Below, piece after piece: positions 1 through 7,196 of a DNA stretch of 39,178 nucleotides. The notes beneath the pieces were generated by a model. That model was not told the origin of the DNA, did not search any database, and saw only the letters and a list, made by a program, of their open reading frames with translations. Source of the DNA: Bacteroidaceae bacterium. Lineage in GTDB: Bacteria; Bacteroidota; Bacteroidia; Bacteroidales; Bacteroidaceae. The DNA lies in contig JAIKZH010000037.1 of NCBI GenBank assembly GCA_024682395.1, forward strand, positions 1-39,178. The letters run 5' to 3'. Positions within the stretch are counted from its first letter, which is position 1. Every line of letters begins with the position of its first letter. Both the position numbers and the translations under genes were made by a program.

Positions 1-24
1 TAAGTACATAAAATTTAATAAGTT

Positions 25-603
25 ATGAACACAAAGTTTTTTGCAATTTTATTTTTTGTATTATTATTGATTAGTTGTGGTCAAAAATATTATAAGAGTT
101 TCTTTTATGATTATGGCAATTTAGGTACTATTCAGTTGATAAGTACTGATTCATATTCAAAATACATATATAACAACCGATTAAATGGTGCATTAGACAA
201 ATACATTGATACTTTTGGTATTTATAAAATAAAATTACCTTTGGGAATAAAAAGCATTGGAAGTTCTAATCGTGAACATGTATTCCTATATGGTAGAAGG
301 AAAGCAATAATGATTTATCTTGATTATAAATCAAGAAATGAGTCCCCTACATTTGTCCAAGAAGAATTTAATGATTCTATATTCAATTTATGCCCATCTT
401 TTAACTTATCGGATAGACAACAGCGAAGGATATGGCCTGATAATAACAAATTTACATGTAAATATTTAAGACGAGGAAATTCAAGGATTTATATATTCAA
501 CTTTAAAGAAGAAGAATCAAAGAAAGCAATTGAATTAATCCAAAATAGTTTCCAGTTTCTTCCATGGGATACTGTTATAGTTAAGGCTTATGAGAAGAAA
601 TAG
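25..603 (+). CDS. Putative immunity lipoprotein of an upstream toxin cassette
   Basis: The product is a 192-residue protein that I do not recognise by family. It starts with a lipoprotein signal peptide: basic Asn-Thr-Lys, a Phe/Leu-rich core, then the lipobox LISC with the lipidated Cys at residue 18. It is therefore expected to be membrane-anchored and face the periplasm. The rest is an AT-rich, Lys/Asn/Tyr-rich globular protein without further membrane segments. It ends one base before the hairpin/promoter element that opens the next RHS cassette. The two later cassettes have the order RHS tip, toxin, immunity gene, so this gene most likely protects against a toxin encoded just left of the window. 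A lipoprotein suggests that toxin acts in the periplasm. The immunity role rests on position only. Confidence 0.6.
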   Translation: MNTKFFAILFFVLLLISCGQKYYKSFFYDYGNLGTIQLISTDSYSKYIYNNRLNGALDKYIDTFGIYKIKLPLGIKSIGSSNREHVFLYGRRKAIMIYLDYKSRNESPTFVQEEFNDSIFNLCPSFNLSDRQQRRIWPDNNKFTCKYLRRGNSRIYIFNFKEEESKKAIELIQNSFQFLPWDTVIVKAYEKK

Positions 604-670
604 CGCCCACAAACTTGTACAACCAATATAAATGTTGTACCTTTGTGGGGAGAATAAAAAGAGCTCTTTG
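604..670 (+). repeat. Cassette-junction element, copy 1 (inverted repeat plus promoter)
   Basis: This is a 67-bp element found again at 3367-3433 with few differences. It contains an imperfect inverted repeat: CCCACAAA (606-613) pairs with TTTGTGGG (642-649), and inside it GTACAAC (617-623) pairs with GTTGTAC (634-640). A promoter is embedded in the repeat: TTG at 615-617, a 20-nt spacer, and the Bacteroidota -7 box TACCTTTG at 638-645. Downstream lies the perfect palindrome AAAGAGCTCTTT. Transcription would start after the hairpin, so the inverted repeat mainly matters at the DNA level or in read-through RNA. No U-tract follows, so it is not a canonical terminator. Confidence 0.8.
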
Positions 671-684
671 ACAGTAAATCCAAG

Positions 685-2625
685 TTGGGTGGTGCAAGTC
701 ATCACACATATCAGTACGATAATCTCAATCGTCTGATATCCGCCACAGGAAAGGCAAAGAACGCCAGTTACACACTCAGCATGTCATACAACCATATGAG
801 CATGCCAGTGATGAAGAGTCAGCAGGTAGATTCATCCCTCACAGCCGTATCCTACGACATGGCATACCAGTATGAGGATCCAAACCATCCGAGTGCACCG
901 TCACAGATAGGACATGAGCACTACACCTACGATGCCAACGGTAACCCCGTCCTTGTGGAGAACGATTCGACAAGTGAGGTACGTGAACTCTACTGGGATG
1001 AAGACAACCGCCTGATGGTACTCTCCGATAACGGAAAGACCAGCCGCTATACATACAATCACTCAAGTGAACGTATCGTAAAGAGTCATGGTACGATGGA
1101 AGGCGTATATATCAACGGAGCCCCACAAGGCATCACGTTCCACGAGACCGATGAATTCACGCTGTATCCAGCAAGTATCATCAGTGTAAGCAAGAACCGC
1201 TACACCAAGCATTACTTCATCGGAAGTAAACGTGTTGCAAGCCGTATAGGCTCAGGCCACTTCAATAATGTCTATGGCATGAACGGCTGTAATATCACCG
1301 CAGGTCAGCAAGATTATGCAGAGCGATTGAATCAGATAGAGTCTCAGAAGGAGGACTATTACAAGAAACTCGGCATAGCCCCTGGCATCCCGACGATGAA
1401 GGGAAGTTACGGTGATCCAGAAAACACTGGAGTTGGTTATAACACCATCATCCGCAATCTCGGTGACCATAGTGTCCCAACCGAATGGGCTGAATACGTG
1501 AAGAAGAACGAGAATAGGGAAACCGCTCCAGGTGCTCCAATAGCATGGGAGAAAGCATCCCAGCCAGAGGAAGTACAACCAGGATATGGATATGTTGCTG
1601 ACAACAACGGAACTGAAGAAACGTTCTATTATCACAGTGACCATCTTGGCTCAACAAGTTACGTCACCGATGATAGTGCACGCATCACTCAATACACAGC
1701 CTACCTTCCATATGGCGAACTGCTCGTTGATGAACATAGTAGTAGTGAGGATATGCCATATAAATTCAATGGCAAAGAACTTGACGAAGAAACTGGCTTG
1801 TATTATTATGGGGCACGATATATGCAACCAATAGCAAGTGTTTGGTATGGTATCGACTCAAAATTTGAAAAATATCCAAGTCTAAGTGGTTATTGTATAA
1901 CATCGGCAAATCCTATAATACTAAAAGATATAGATGGTAATGACATCGTATTAGTCGGTACAAAGAATTCTAGTGTAAAAATTAAAACAGATTTGTTAAA
2001 TTGCAGAGTTAGTATAGCTGACTATGGTGTTGATTTTCGTGGTAATTTTACATTTAATGGAGATGAACTTGTATCTGCTGCACTTGACATTGTAGGAATA
2101 GTAGATCCTTCAGGAACCGCAGATGCAGCAAATGCTTGCTTACAATTTAAAAATAAAGATTACCTAGGTGCTACTATTAGTGGAATTGGGTTGGTGCCTT
2201 ATGCTGGAGATGCAGCAAAAATCTTTAAAGTCGGAAAAGATATAAAAATTATAAAAAAAGCTATATCTGTAATTCAACGAAACAGAATCATAGGAAAGAG
2301 CGCAGAAAAACAAGTAACTGCACAAATCCGAAAACTATATGGTAAAGGTGCCAAAGTTGGAGAACAAATAACCGCAAGATTTAAAGATGGTTCAAAAGTC
2401 GTATTTGATAATGTAGTCGTTGAAAATGGTACGATAACTTTTATTAACGAAACAAAATCTGGTGGAGCAAAATTAAGTCAACAACAACTTAGATTTTTTG
2501 AAGGAAATGAAGCTGTTACGTTCGTTGGGAAGAAAGCAGATGTTCTAAACATTAAAGGAAAGACTATACAGGCTTCAAAAGTTGAGACAAAAGTGTCTCA
2601 TCTTGAAGTAAATGAAATAAAGTAA
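685..2625 (+). CDS. Orphan RHS-core tip with PD-(D/E)xK-like nuclease toxin C-terminus
   Basis: This 646-codon reading frame is a 5'-truncated RHS/YD-repeat protein. It opens with a TTG codon and has no signal peptide; the first in-frame ATG is at 781, so the true start is uncertain. Residues 1-380 hold YD repeats and the RHS core, with motifs such as YYHSDHLGSTSYVTD and NGKELDEETGLYYYGARY. After the core the base composition turns AT-rich. A pre-toxin linker (GLVPYAGDAAK) leads to a C-terminal domain (about 537-646) with FDN (D575) and ETK (E589, K591). This fits the D...ExK core of a PD-(D/E)xK nuclease, with a further acidic residue in SAEKQ. Four bases separate it from a candidate immunity gene. 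It is probably a displaced tip that works after recombination or from the cassette promoter. The nuclease call is inferred from the motif. Confidence 0.8.
   Translation: MGGASHHTYQYDNLNRLISATGKAKNASYTLSMSYNHMSMPVMKSQQVDSSLTAVSYDMAYQYEDPNHPSAPSQIGHEHYTYDANGNPVLVENDSTSEVRELYWDEDNRLMVLSDNGKTSRYTYNHSSERIVKSHGTMEGVYINGAPQGITFHETDEFTLYPASIISVSKNRYTKHYFIGSKRVASRIGSGHFNNVYGMNGCNITAGQQDYAERLNQIESQKEDYYKKLGIAPGIPTMKGSYGDPENTGVGYNTIIRNLGDHSVPTEWAEYVKKNENRETAPGAPIAWEKASQPEEVQPGYGYVADNNGTEETFYYHSDHLGSTSYVTDDSARITQYTAYLPYGELLVDEHSSSEDMPYKFNGKELDEETGLYYYGARYMQPIASVWYGIDSKFEKYPSLSGYCITSANPIILKDIDGNDIVLVGTKNSSVKIKTDLLNCRVSIADYGVDFRGNFTFNGDELVSAALDIVGIVDPSGTADAANACLQFKNKDYLGATISGIGLVPYAGDAAKIFKVGKDIKIIKKAISVIQRNRIIGKSAEKQVTAQIRKLYGKGAKVGEQITARFKDGSKVVFDNVVVENGTITFINETKSGGAKLSQQQLRFFEGNEAVTFVGKKADVLNIKGKTIQASKVETKVSHLEVNEIK
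928..1855 (+). repeat. 0.93-kb direct repeat, copy 1 (shared RHS core)
   Basis: This stretch is repeated at 3444-4371 at a constant offset of 2516 bp with no net insertion or deletion and only scattered substitutions, many of them silent. It covers the RHS core of both tips. Similarity stops sharply on the right, within the core's terminal WYGID motif, and on the left at a TACGATGCC sequence. It is a natural substrate for homologous exchange of toxin tails. Confidence 0.9.
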
Positions 2626-2629
2626 AAAT

Positions 2630-3319
2630 ATGAAAATATTAGACATTAAAAAAGAGTATTTCATGTTGTTAGAAGACAAAATGAAAGAATTTGGTTTTAA
2701 GCCAAATAAAAAAGATTTTGCTTTCAAGAAAGAGACAAACGACGTCCTCTTTCAAGTTTCAATTATCTACAATTTTGGAGTTGAGTGTGTAGAATTACTT
2801 CCTTATTTGGAAATAAAGCGAAAAGATATTCACAAGATATGTGAATTGAATAATTATGAACTTAATTACACTGCTTTTATAAATTTGTATTTGTATCAAG
2901 AAATATTAAAAGGGAACTTTAATGATGATACAGAATGGACTATGGGATACAATGAGTCTGATCGATTTAAGGTATATAGTTCTGATGATGTGAAAATTTT
3001 CTGCCGATTTATATTAGACTTCATGACTAATGTAATATCTTTTTTTGAGAAATATAGTACATTGGATGGGATAGACACTTTATTTAATACAGATCCAGAA
3101 TACAGATATAATCCATATTGTTCTGGAATGGACACTCATTGTATTATTGGCTTAATTTCAGCCAAGTTGTGTAATCATAATTATGAAGAAATAAAAGATA
3201 TCTATAAAAATGAATTGCACAACAATTCAAAACATCACTCAGAGAAAACCTTTAGGTGTTTCGATAGTTTAGTAAAATATTTCGAAGAAAATCCAACCCC
3301 GATTCTTGATAATATGTGA
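2630..3319 (+). CDS. Candidate immunity protein for the nuclease-type RHS toxin
   Basis: The product is a 229-residue soluble protein with no signal peptide and no membrane segments. It begins four bases after the stop codon of the toxin-bearing RHS tip, and the next cassette element follows 47 bases after it. Position and very AT-rich composition match the usual place of a toxin-specific immunity gene. A cytoplasmic immunity protein is what a nuclease toxin would need. The N-terminal pattern (a helix with LLEDKMKEFGFKP followed by strands) loosely resembles DUF4304-like immunity families, but I cannot assign it. The function is inferred from context. Confidence 0.7.
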   Translation: MKILDIKKEYFMLLEDKMKEFGFKPNKKDFAFKKETNDVLFQVSIIYNFGVECVELLPYLEIKRKDIHKICELNNYELNYTAFINLYLYQEILKGNFNDDTEWTMGYNESDRFKVYSSDDVKIFCRFILDFMTNVISFFEKYSTLDGIDTLFNTDPEYRYNPYCSGMDTHCIIGLISAKLCNHNYEEIKDIYKNELHNNSKHHSEKTFRCFDSLVKYFEENPTPILDNM

Positions 3320-3366
3320 AAGACATGTTAGTCAAAAGATTTAAAAAAACATAAACTCTATATAAT

Positions 3367-3433
3367 CACCCGCAAACTTGTACAACAAACATAATTATTG
3401 TACCTTTGTGGGGAGAATAAAAAGAGTTCTTTG
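3367..3433 (+). repeat. Cassette-junction element, copy 2 (inverted repeat plus promoter)
   Basis: This is the second copy of the element at 604-670. The outer arms are CCCGCAAA (3369-3376) and TTTGTGGG (3405-3412). The one base change relative to copy 1 (A to G) keeps pairing as a G-T wobble. The inner arms are GTACAA/TTGTAC. The loop sequence differs between copies while the stem is kept. The promoter is TTG (3378-3380), a 20-nt spacer, and TACCTTTG (3401-3408). The downstream AAAGAGTTCTTT is the imperfect form of copy 1's palindrome. Confidence 0.8.
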
Positions 3434-5069
3434 GAACATAGGCTACGATGCCAACGGTAACCCCGTCCTTGTAGAGAACGACTCCACAAGTGAGACACGA
3501 GAACTCTATTGGGATGAAGACAACCGCCTGATGGTTCTGTCCGATAACGGCAAGACCAGCCGCTATACATATAATCACTCAGGTGAACGTATAGTAAAGA
3601 GTCATGGCACAATGGAAGGCGTGTATATCAACGGAGCCCCTCAGGGCATCACGTTCCACGAGACCGACGAATATACGCTGTATCCGGCATCGATAATTTC
3701 TGTAAATAAAAACAGATTTACCAAGCATTACTTCATCGGTAACAAGCGAGTCGCAAGCCGTATCGGAAGTGGACATTTCAATAATGTCTATGGAATGAAC
3801 GGCTGTAATATCACCGCAGGTCAGCAAGATTATGCAGAGCGATTGAATCAGATAGAGTCTCAGAAGGAGGACTATTACAAGAAACTCGGCATAGCCCCAG
3901 GCATCCCAACGATGAAGGGAAACTATGGTGATCCTGAAAATACAGGAGTTGGTTATAACACGATAATTAAAAACCTTGGTGACCACTCCGTTCCAGCCGA
4001 ATGGGCAGAGTATGTGAAGAAGAACGAGCAGAAGGACGCAGCCCCAGGTGCCCCAATAGCATGGGAGAGCCCATCCCAGCCTGAGGAAGTGCAACCAGGG
4101 TATGGATATGTTGCTGACAACAACGGAACTGAAGAAACGTTCTATTATCACAGTGACCACCTCGGCTCAACATCCTATGTTACCGATGATAGTGCACGCA
4201 TCACTCAATACACAGCCTACCTGCCATATGGTGAACTCTTAGTTGATGAACATTCTTCTTCAGAGGACATGCCATACAAATTCAACGGCAAGGAACTTGA
4301 CGAAGAAACAGGTTTGTATTATTATGGGGCAAGATATATGCAACCAATCACCTCAGTTTGGTATGGAATAGATCCGTTGACAGAGAAGTATCCAGATGTA
4401 AGTGCGTATACATATTGTATGGGTAATCCTGTGAAGTTGGTGGATAGTGATGGAAGAGATTATACATTATCAATTGACGAGAATACAATCACTGTTTCTG
4501 CCATTTATTATACTACATCACAAGATTTTGAAATTGCCAATGATGCAGTTAAATTTTGGAATGAACAAAGTTCAAAATTTAAATATAAAGTTGATGAACG
4601 TTCATATGATATAAAGTTTGATCTTCAAGTTAAGGTTGTAGAGATCCCTAACAATTCAAATGATCGCATGACATTTGCTATGCTCAATATGGCATATGAA
4701 AGTGGAAACAAAGAAATGTCCAACGTGTTTCGTGTTATGCCTGATAATTTCTTTGACAATAACACAAATGGAGAAACAAAATGCAACTTGATTAATATCA
4801 AAGATTCCAAAAAACATGGTGATACGGGAAAACATGAGTTAGGACATTCTTTAGGTATGACACATTCATATAATGGTATAATGACAGAAGCTTCATCTGA
4901 TTTTAACCGCAGTGAAGATGTTGCTATTATAAATATCAAAGAGATGATTAATGCGCCACTTAAAGGAAAAGTTAATAAAGAATGTAATAATCCAGCAGGA
5001 AAAGGAACTATTATTAATAATTCAGGATATACAAATGACCAACTAAAGAATGGAAAAATAATAAGATGA
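3378..5069 (+). CDS. Orphan RHS-core tip with metzincin-like zinc protease toxin C-terminus
   Basis: This is an open frame of 563 codons. The TTG at its left end lies inside the promoter element and is unlikely to be a real start. Genuine RHS similarity begins at 3444 (YDANGNP), so the cassette is truncated even further than its neighbour. The RHS core (about residues 23-350) ends with the classic YGIDPLTEKYPDVSAYTY and NPVKLVDSDG. The variable tail (about 356-563) carries HELGHSLGMTH, with H486, E487, H490 and H496, followed by GIMT with M502. This is the HExxHxxGxxH zinc site plus Met-turn of metzincin proteases. A candidate lipoprotein immunity gene overlaps its stop by 4 bp. The toxin role is inferred from RHS architecture; the protease motif is directly visible. 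Confidence 0.85.
   Translation: MYNKHNYCTFVGRIKRVLWNIGYDANGNPVLVENDSTSETRELYWDEDNRLMVLSDNGKTSRYTYNHSGERIVKSHGTMEGVYINGAPQGITFHETDEYTLYPASIISVNKNRFTKHYFIGNKRVASRIGSGHFNNVYGMNGCNITAGQQDYAERLNQIESQKEDYYKKLGIAPGIPTMKGNYGDPENTGVGYNTIIKNLGDHSVPAEWAEYVKKNEQKDAAPGAPIAWESPSQPEEVQPGYGYVADNNGTEETFYYHSDHLGSTSYVTDDSARITQYTAYLPYGELLVDEHSSSEDMPYKFNGKELDEETGLYYYGARYMQPITSVWYGIDPLTEKYPDVSAYTYCMGNPVKLVDSDGRDYTLSIDENTITVSAIYYTTSQDFEIANDAVKFWNEQSSKFKYKVDERSYDIKFDLQVKVVEIPNNSNDRMTFAMLNMAYESGNKEMSNVFRVMPDNFFDNNTNGETKCNLINIKDSKKHGDTGKHELGHSLGMTHSYNGIMTEASSDFNRSEDVAIINIKEMINAPLKGKVNKECNNPAGKGTIINNSGYTNDQLKNGKIIR
3444..4371 (+). repeat. 0.93-kb direct repeat, copy 2 (shared RHS core)
   Basis: This is the partner of 928-1855, at offset 2516 bp and the same length. 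Here the repeat starts almost directly behind the cassette promoter element, whereas in copy 1 about 250 bp of extra RHS sequence lies between them. This shows that cassettes have been cut back to different extents at their 5' ends. Confidence 0.9.
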
Positions 5070-5647
5070 GAAAAATTTTATACATATTATTAATATTATC
5101 AATCGCATCATGTACAACAATTCATATTACACACGATGATGCAGATTATTTTATGATGAGAAATAGGAAATATGAACAATATAATTGTTTTTATATTGTT
5201 GATACAATTTCAATTTTGCATCCAATTGTTTTTACTATCAATACACATAAATATATATGTTCTGGTGATATCATAAGGAATAATAAAATAGATAATGCTT
5301 TTTTAAAGCGCCCCGACGTCTTTCTCTTTCAGAGAAGTGTTGGAGAATATTATGATTTTATGCCTACTAATATTATTGATAAGTATCTTAATCACGATAT
5401 TTCACACGATACATGTCATATGAAAGAAAACGACTACAAGTTACGTTATAAATCGCATCAAATACCCACATACCGATTCGTAGAACAAGAAGTTCGGCTA
5501 ACATTGGCATTAATCAATCTTAAATATTACAATATGAAATCAAGTTGTTTAGATTGTGGTAATTATAAAGAAATCAAAACATCCGACAGTCAGAATTCAT
5601 TTTATAAAATAACGTTTACAATAGATGATGTTGAATATTGTAAATAA
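5066..5647 (+). CDS. Candidate immunity lipoprotein for the metzincin-type toxin
   Basis: The product is a 193-residue protein with a lipoprotein signal ending in the lipobox IASC (Cys at residue 16). Its ATG overlaps the toxin's stop codon as ATGA, so the two are translationally coupled. The mature part is soluble, AT-rich and has a Cys-rich spot near the C-terminus (SSCLDCGNY). Tight coupling and a periplasm-facing anchor suggest that it inhibits the zinc-protease toxin in the periplasm. I recognise no family. The immunity role is inferred from position. Confidence 0.7.
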   Translation: MRKILYILLILSIASCTTIHITHDDADYFMMRNRKYEQYNCFYIVDTISILHPIVFTINTHKYICSGDIIRNNKIDNAFLKRPDVFLFQRSVGEYYDFMPTNIIDKYLNHDISHDTCHMKENDYKLRYKSHQIPTYRFVEQEVRLTLALINLKYYNMKSSCLDCGNYKEIKTSDSQNSFYKITFTIDDVEYCK

Positions 5648-5666
5648 ATACCAATTAATAAAAACA

Positions 5667-6122
5667 ATGAAAATAAGAATAAATAATTTATTTATACTTA
5701 TAAGTATATTCTTATATATTATCACTTGTTTCCTTCCGTGTTTTCACGTTGAGGAAAAAGATAATATATATGATGGTTATTTCGTTCTATTATTAGGTTG
5801 GATTGGTGTCTTTATTCATGATGACATAATGTTCTATTATCTCGCATGGTATGCCAATATATTTTATTTCACGTCATTATTATTACGTAAACATAATATA
5901 TCAATATTATTTGCTGGATTAGCATTAATCTTCTCATTCTTTTTTATAGGTTGTCCTTATATTGTAGTAGATGAAGCAGGTCATACTTCCTCTATAGTAA
6001 AAATGGATATAGGCTATATCATATGGATTATAAGCATATTTTTGCTTTTAATAGGTGTATGTCCGCGTTTTATGCAACCTAATGCTGATGGTGTTAAGAA
6101 ACATTTATCTTCATTGTTTTGA
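5667..6122 (+). CDS. Small four-helix membrane protein at the end of the toxin cassette
   Basis: The product is about 151 residues with four hydrophobic segments: an N-terminal one with LFILISIFLYIIT, one with GYFVLLLGWIGVF, one around IFYFTSLLL, and C-terminal segments ending in IIWIISIFLLLIGV. I chose the ATG at 5667, which lies 19 bases after the previous stop and starts MKIRINN. An earlier in-frame ATG at 5625 would overlap the preceding gene and add 14 residues. It may be a second immunity protein or an unrelated accessory gene; many polymorphic toxin loci carry short membrane proteins of this kind. No family was recognised. Confidence 0.6.
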   Translation: MKIRINNLFILISIFLYIITCFLPCFHVEEKDNIYDGYFVLLLGWIGVFIHDDIMFYYLAWYANIFYFTSLLLRKHNISILFAGLALIFSFFFIGCPYIVVDEAGHTSSIVKMDIGYIIWIISIFLLLIGVCPRFMQPNADGVKKHLSSLF

Positions 6123-6157
6123 AGCCACATTTTTTCGAATTAATAACTCTTTCTCCA

Positions 6158-6195
6158 CTAAAAAAAGGAAGACTCCAATAACTGAAATCTTCCTT
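6158..6195 (-). terminator. Rho-independent terminator of the small RNA
   Basis: On the minus strand an 8-bp stem, AAGGAAGA/TCTTCCTT, with a 15-nt loop is directly followed by seven T. On the plus strand no T-run follows the stem, so it works in the minus direction only. It also separates the toxin array from the RNA gene. Confidence 0.75.
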
Positions 6196-6344
6196 ATGGG
6201 GTGGGTAAGCTACCTACATCGCACCGCTACAACCTGCTACCTTTGCTGCGATCAAGCCCTGGAGGATTTACAGGGAGCTGGTCGTATAGGACTTACCCAT
6301 ATTATGATATTTGCATACCTGCAAACACATATGTTGCCGTTTTC
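6160..6344 (-). ncRNA. Structured small RNA of about 185 nt with own promoter and terminator (identity unresolved)
   Basis: A transcription unit can be read on the minus strand. A promoter (TTG, N19, TAACTTTG) lies at 6380-6351. It is followed by a 5' hairpin with arms TTTGCA/TGCAAA (6310-6325). Next comes a 96-98 nt rod closed by TGGGTAAG/CTTACCCA (6202-6209 with 6292-6299) with further pairs CCTA/TAGG, ACC/GGT, GCT/AGC and CCTG/CAGG. Last is a terminator hairpin AAGGAAGA/TCTTCCTT (6165-6172 with 6188-6195) running into seven U. No sensible protein is encoded. The overall size and the promoter-to-terminator layout resemble the Bacteroidales-1/6S-type RNAs. The rod is about the length of a small SRP RNA, and ffh lies 850 bp away, but I do not see the conserved GGAA tetraloop and AGCA Ffh-binding site. 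Confidence 0.7.
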
Positions 6345-6350
6345 GGTTTG

Positions 6351-6380
6351 CAAAGTTAATGATAAAATTATAAACAGCAA
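6351..6380 (-). promoter_or_regulatory. Promoter of the minus-strand small RNA
   Basis: Read on the minus strand, TTG (6380-6378) is followed by exactly 19 nt and then TAACTTTG (6358-6351). This matches the Bacteroidota housekeeping promoter pattern. It points away from dedA. Confidence 0.7.
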
Positions 6381-6451
6381 GAAAAAAATGATTTTTTTTA
6401 TCTTGAAATCACAAATTGTATCCCATGTGCAGATAAATCATAAAAAAATAC

Positions 6452-6459
6452 TATCTTTG
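6452..6459 (+). promoter_or_regulatory. -7 box upstream of dedA
   Basis: TATCTTTG matches TAnnTTTG and lies 37 bases before the dedA start. The -33 element is not clear. It probably drives dedA, ffh and perhaps folD. Confidence 0.5.
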
Positions 6460-6495
6460 CATTATGTTAGATATGAATTAAAGTAGTGAATAAAA

Positions 6496-7170
6496 ATGGA
6501 GGAACTGACAACAGGATTATTTAAAGAGGCATTGGAGAACTTGAATTATTATTGGATTATTTTGTTAATGGCGATAGAAAGTTCCTTTATTCCATTCCCG
6601 TCTGAGGTTGTAATGGTTCCTGCTGCATACATGGCATGTGCTGACGGCGAGATGTCAATACCGATGATAATTCTATGCGGAACCCTTGGCGCACTTATTG
6701 GTGCATTAGTAAATTATGGTTTGTCGCTGTGGTTAGGACGACCTATAGTGTACCGATTTGCAAATAGCCGTTTCGGACATATCTGTCTTATTGATCAACA
6801 AAAAGTAGAAAAGGCTGAAAGTTATTTCGATAAACATGGAGCATTGTCAACTCTAATCGGAAGAATGATCCCTGCTATCAGACAGTTGATCAGTATTCCG
6901 GCAGGACTTGCAAGAATGAATATCGGACGATTCATCCTCTATACAAGTATCGGTGCCGCAATATGGAATGCTATACTTGTGGGAATAGGATGTGCTTGTC
7001 ATAAAGCTGTCGATAAAGAAACTCTGATTTCAACAATTCAGCATTATAGTCATATCATAGGTTATTCTGCAATAATCTTGTGTGTGATAATCCTTGTTTA
7101 TCTGATTATTCAAGGAACAAAGAAAAAATCATCAGTAACGATCACCGATGAAAATAACGAAAGAGAATAA
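6496..7170 (+). CDS. DedA/SNARE-associated family membrane protein
   Basis: This 224-residue polytopic inner-membrane protein belongs to the DedA (VTT/SNARE-assoc) family, whose members act in membrane-lipid flipping, envelope homeostasis and cationic stress tolerance. Visible hallmarks are the re-entrant motif ESSFIPFPSEVVMVPA near residues 27-42 and the conserved GRMIPAIRQLISIPAGLARM around 115-134, which holds the family's essential Arg and Gly. Hydrophobic helices lie at both ends, including a C-terminal anchor (IIGYSAIILCVIILVYLII) followed by a basic cytoplasmic tail. The length is normal for the family. It is followed by ffh after 26 bases on the same strand, so they are probably co-transcribed. 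Substrate specificity cannot be read from sequence. Confidence 0.93.
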   Translation: MEELTTGLFKEALENLNYYWIILLMAIESSFIPFPSEVVMVPAAYMACADGEMSIPMIILCGTLGALIGALVNYGLSLWLGRPIVYRFANSRFGHICLIDQQKVEKAESYFDKHGALSTLIGRMIPAIRQLISIPAGLARMNIGRFILYTSIGAAIWNAILVGIGCACHKAVDKETLISTIQHYSHIIGYSAIILCVIILVYLIIQGTKKKSSVTITDENNERE

Positions 7171-7196
7171 TAAAGAACAAAAATATAATATAGATA

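Noticed and set aside
604..650. Junction hairpin as the terminator of the preceding immunity gene
   Set aside because: No T-run follows on either strand, and a promoter lies inside the hairpin.
604..670. Junction element as an integron attC-type recombination site
   Set aside because: No integrase gene is in view and the element lacks the R/L box layout; the embedded promoter explains it better.
1252..1644. Long open frame on the minus strand inside the RHS core (and its twin at 3579-4160)
   Set aside because: It is the antisense shadow of the conserved RHS core; both copies appear because the core itself is duplicated.
3378..3443. TTG start of the second RHS tip
   Set aside because: It falls in the -33 element of the promoter; translation through it is only a chance open frame.
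6202..6299. Assignment of the rod-like RNA as small SRP RNA
   Set aside because: Length and nearby ffh fit, but the conserved GGAA tetraloop and AGCA internal loop are not visible on either strand, so I left the identity open.
6055..6486. 143-codon plus-strand open frame
   Set aside because: It overlaps the end of the membrane-protein gene and runs through the small RNA, its terminator and two promoters; composition is not protein-like.
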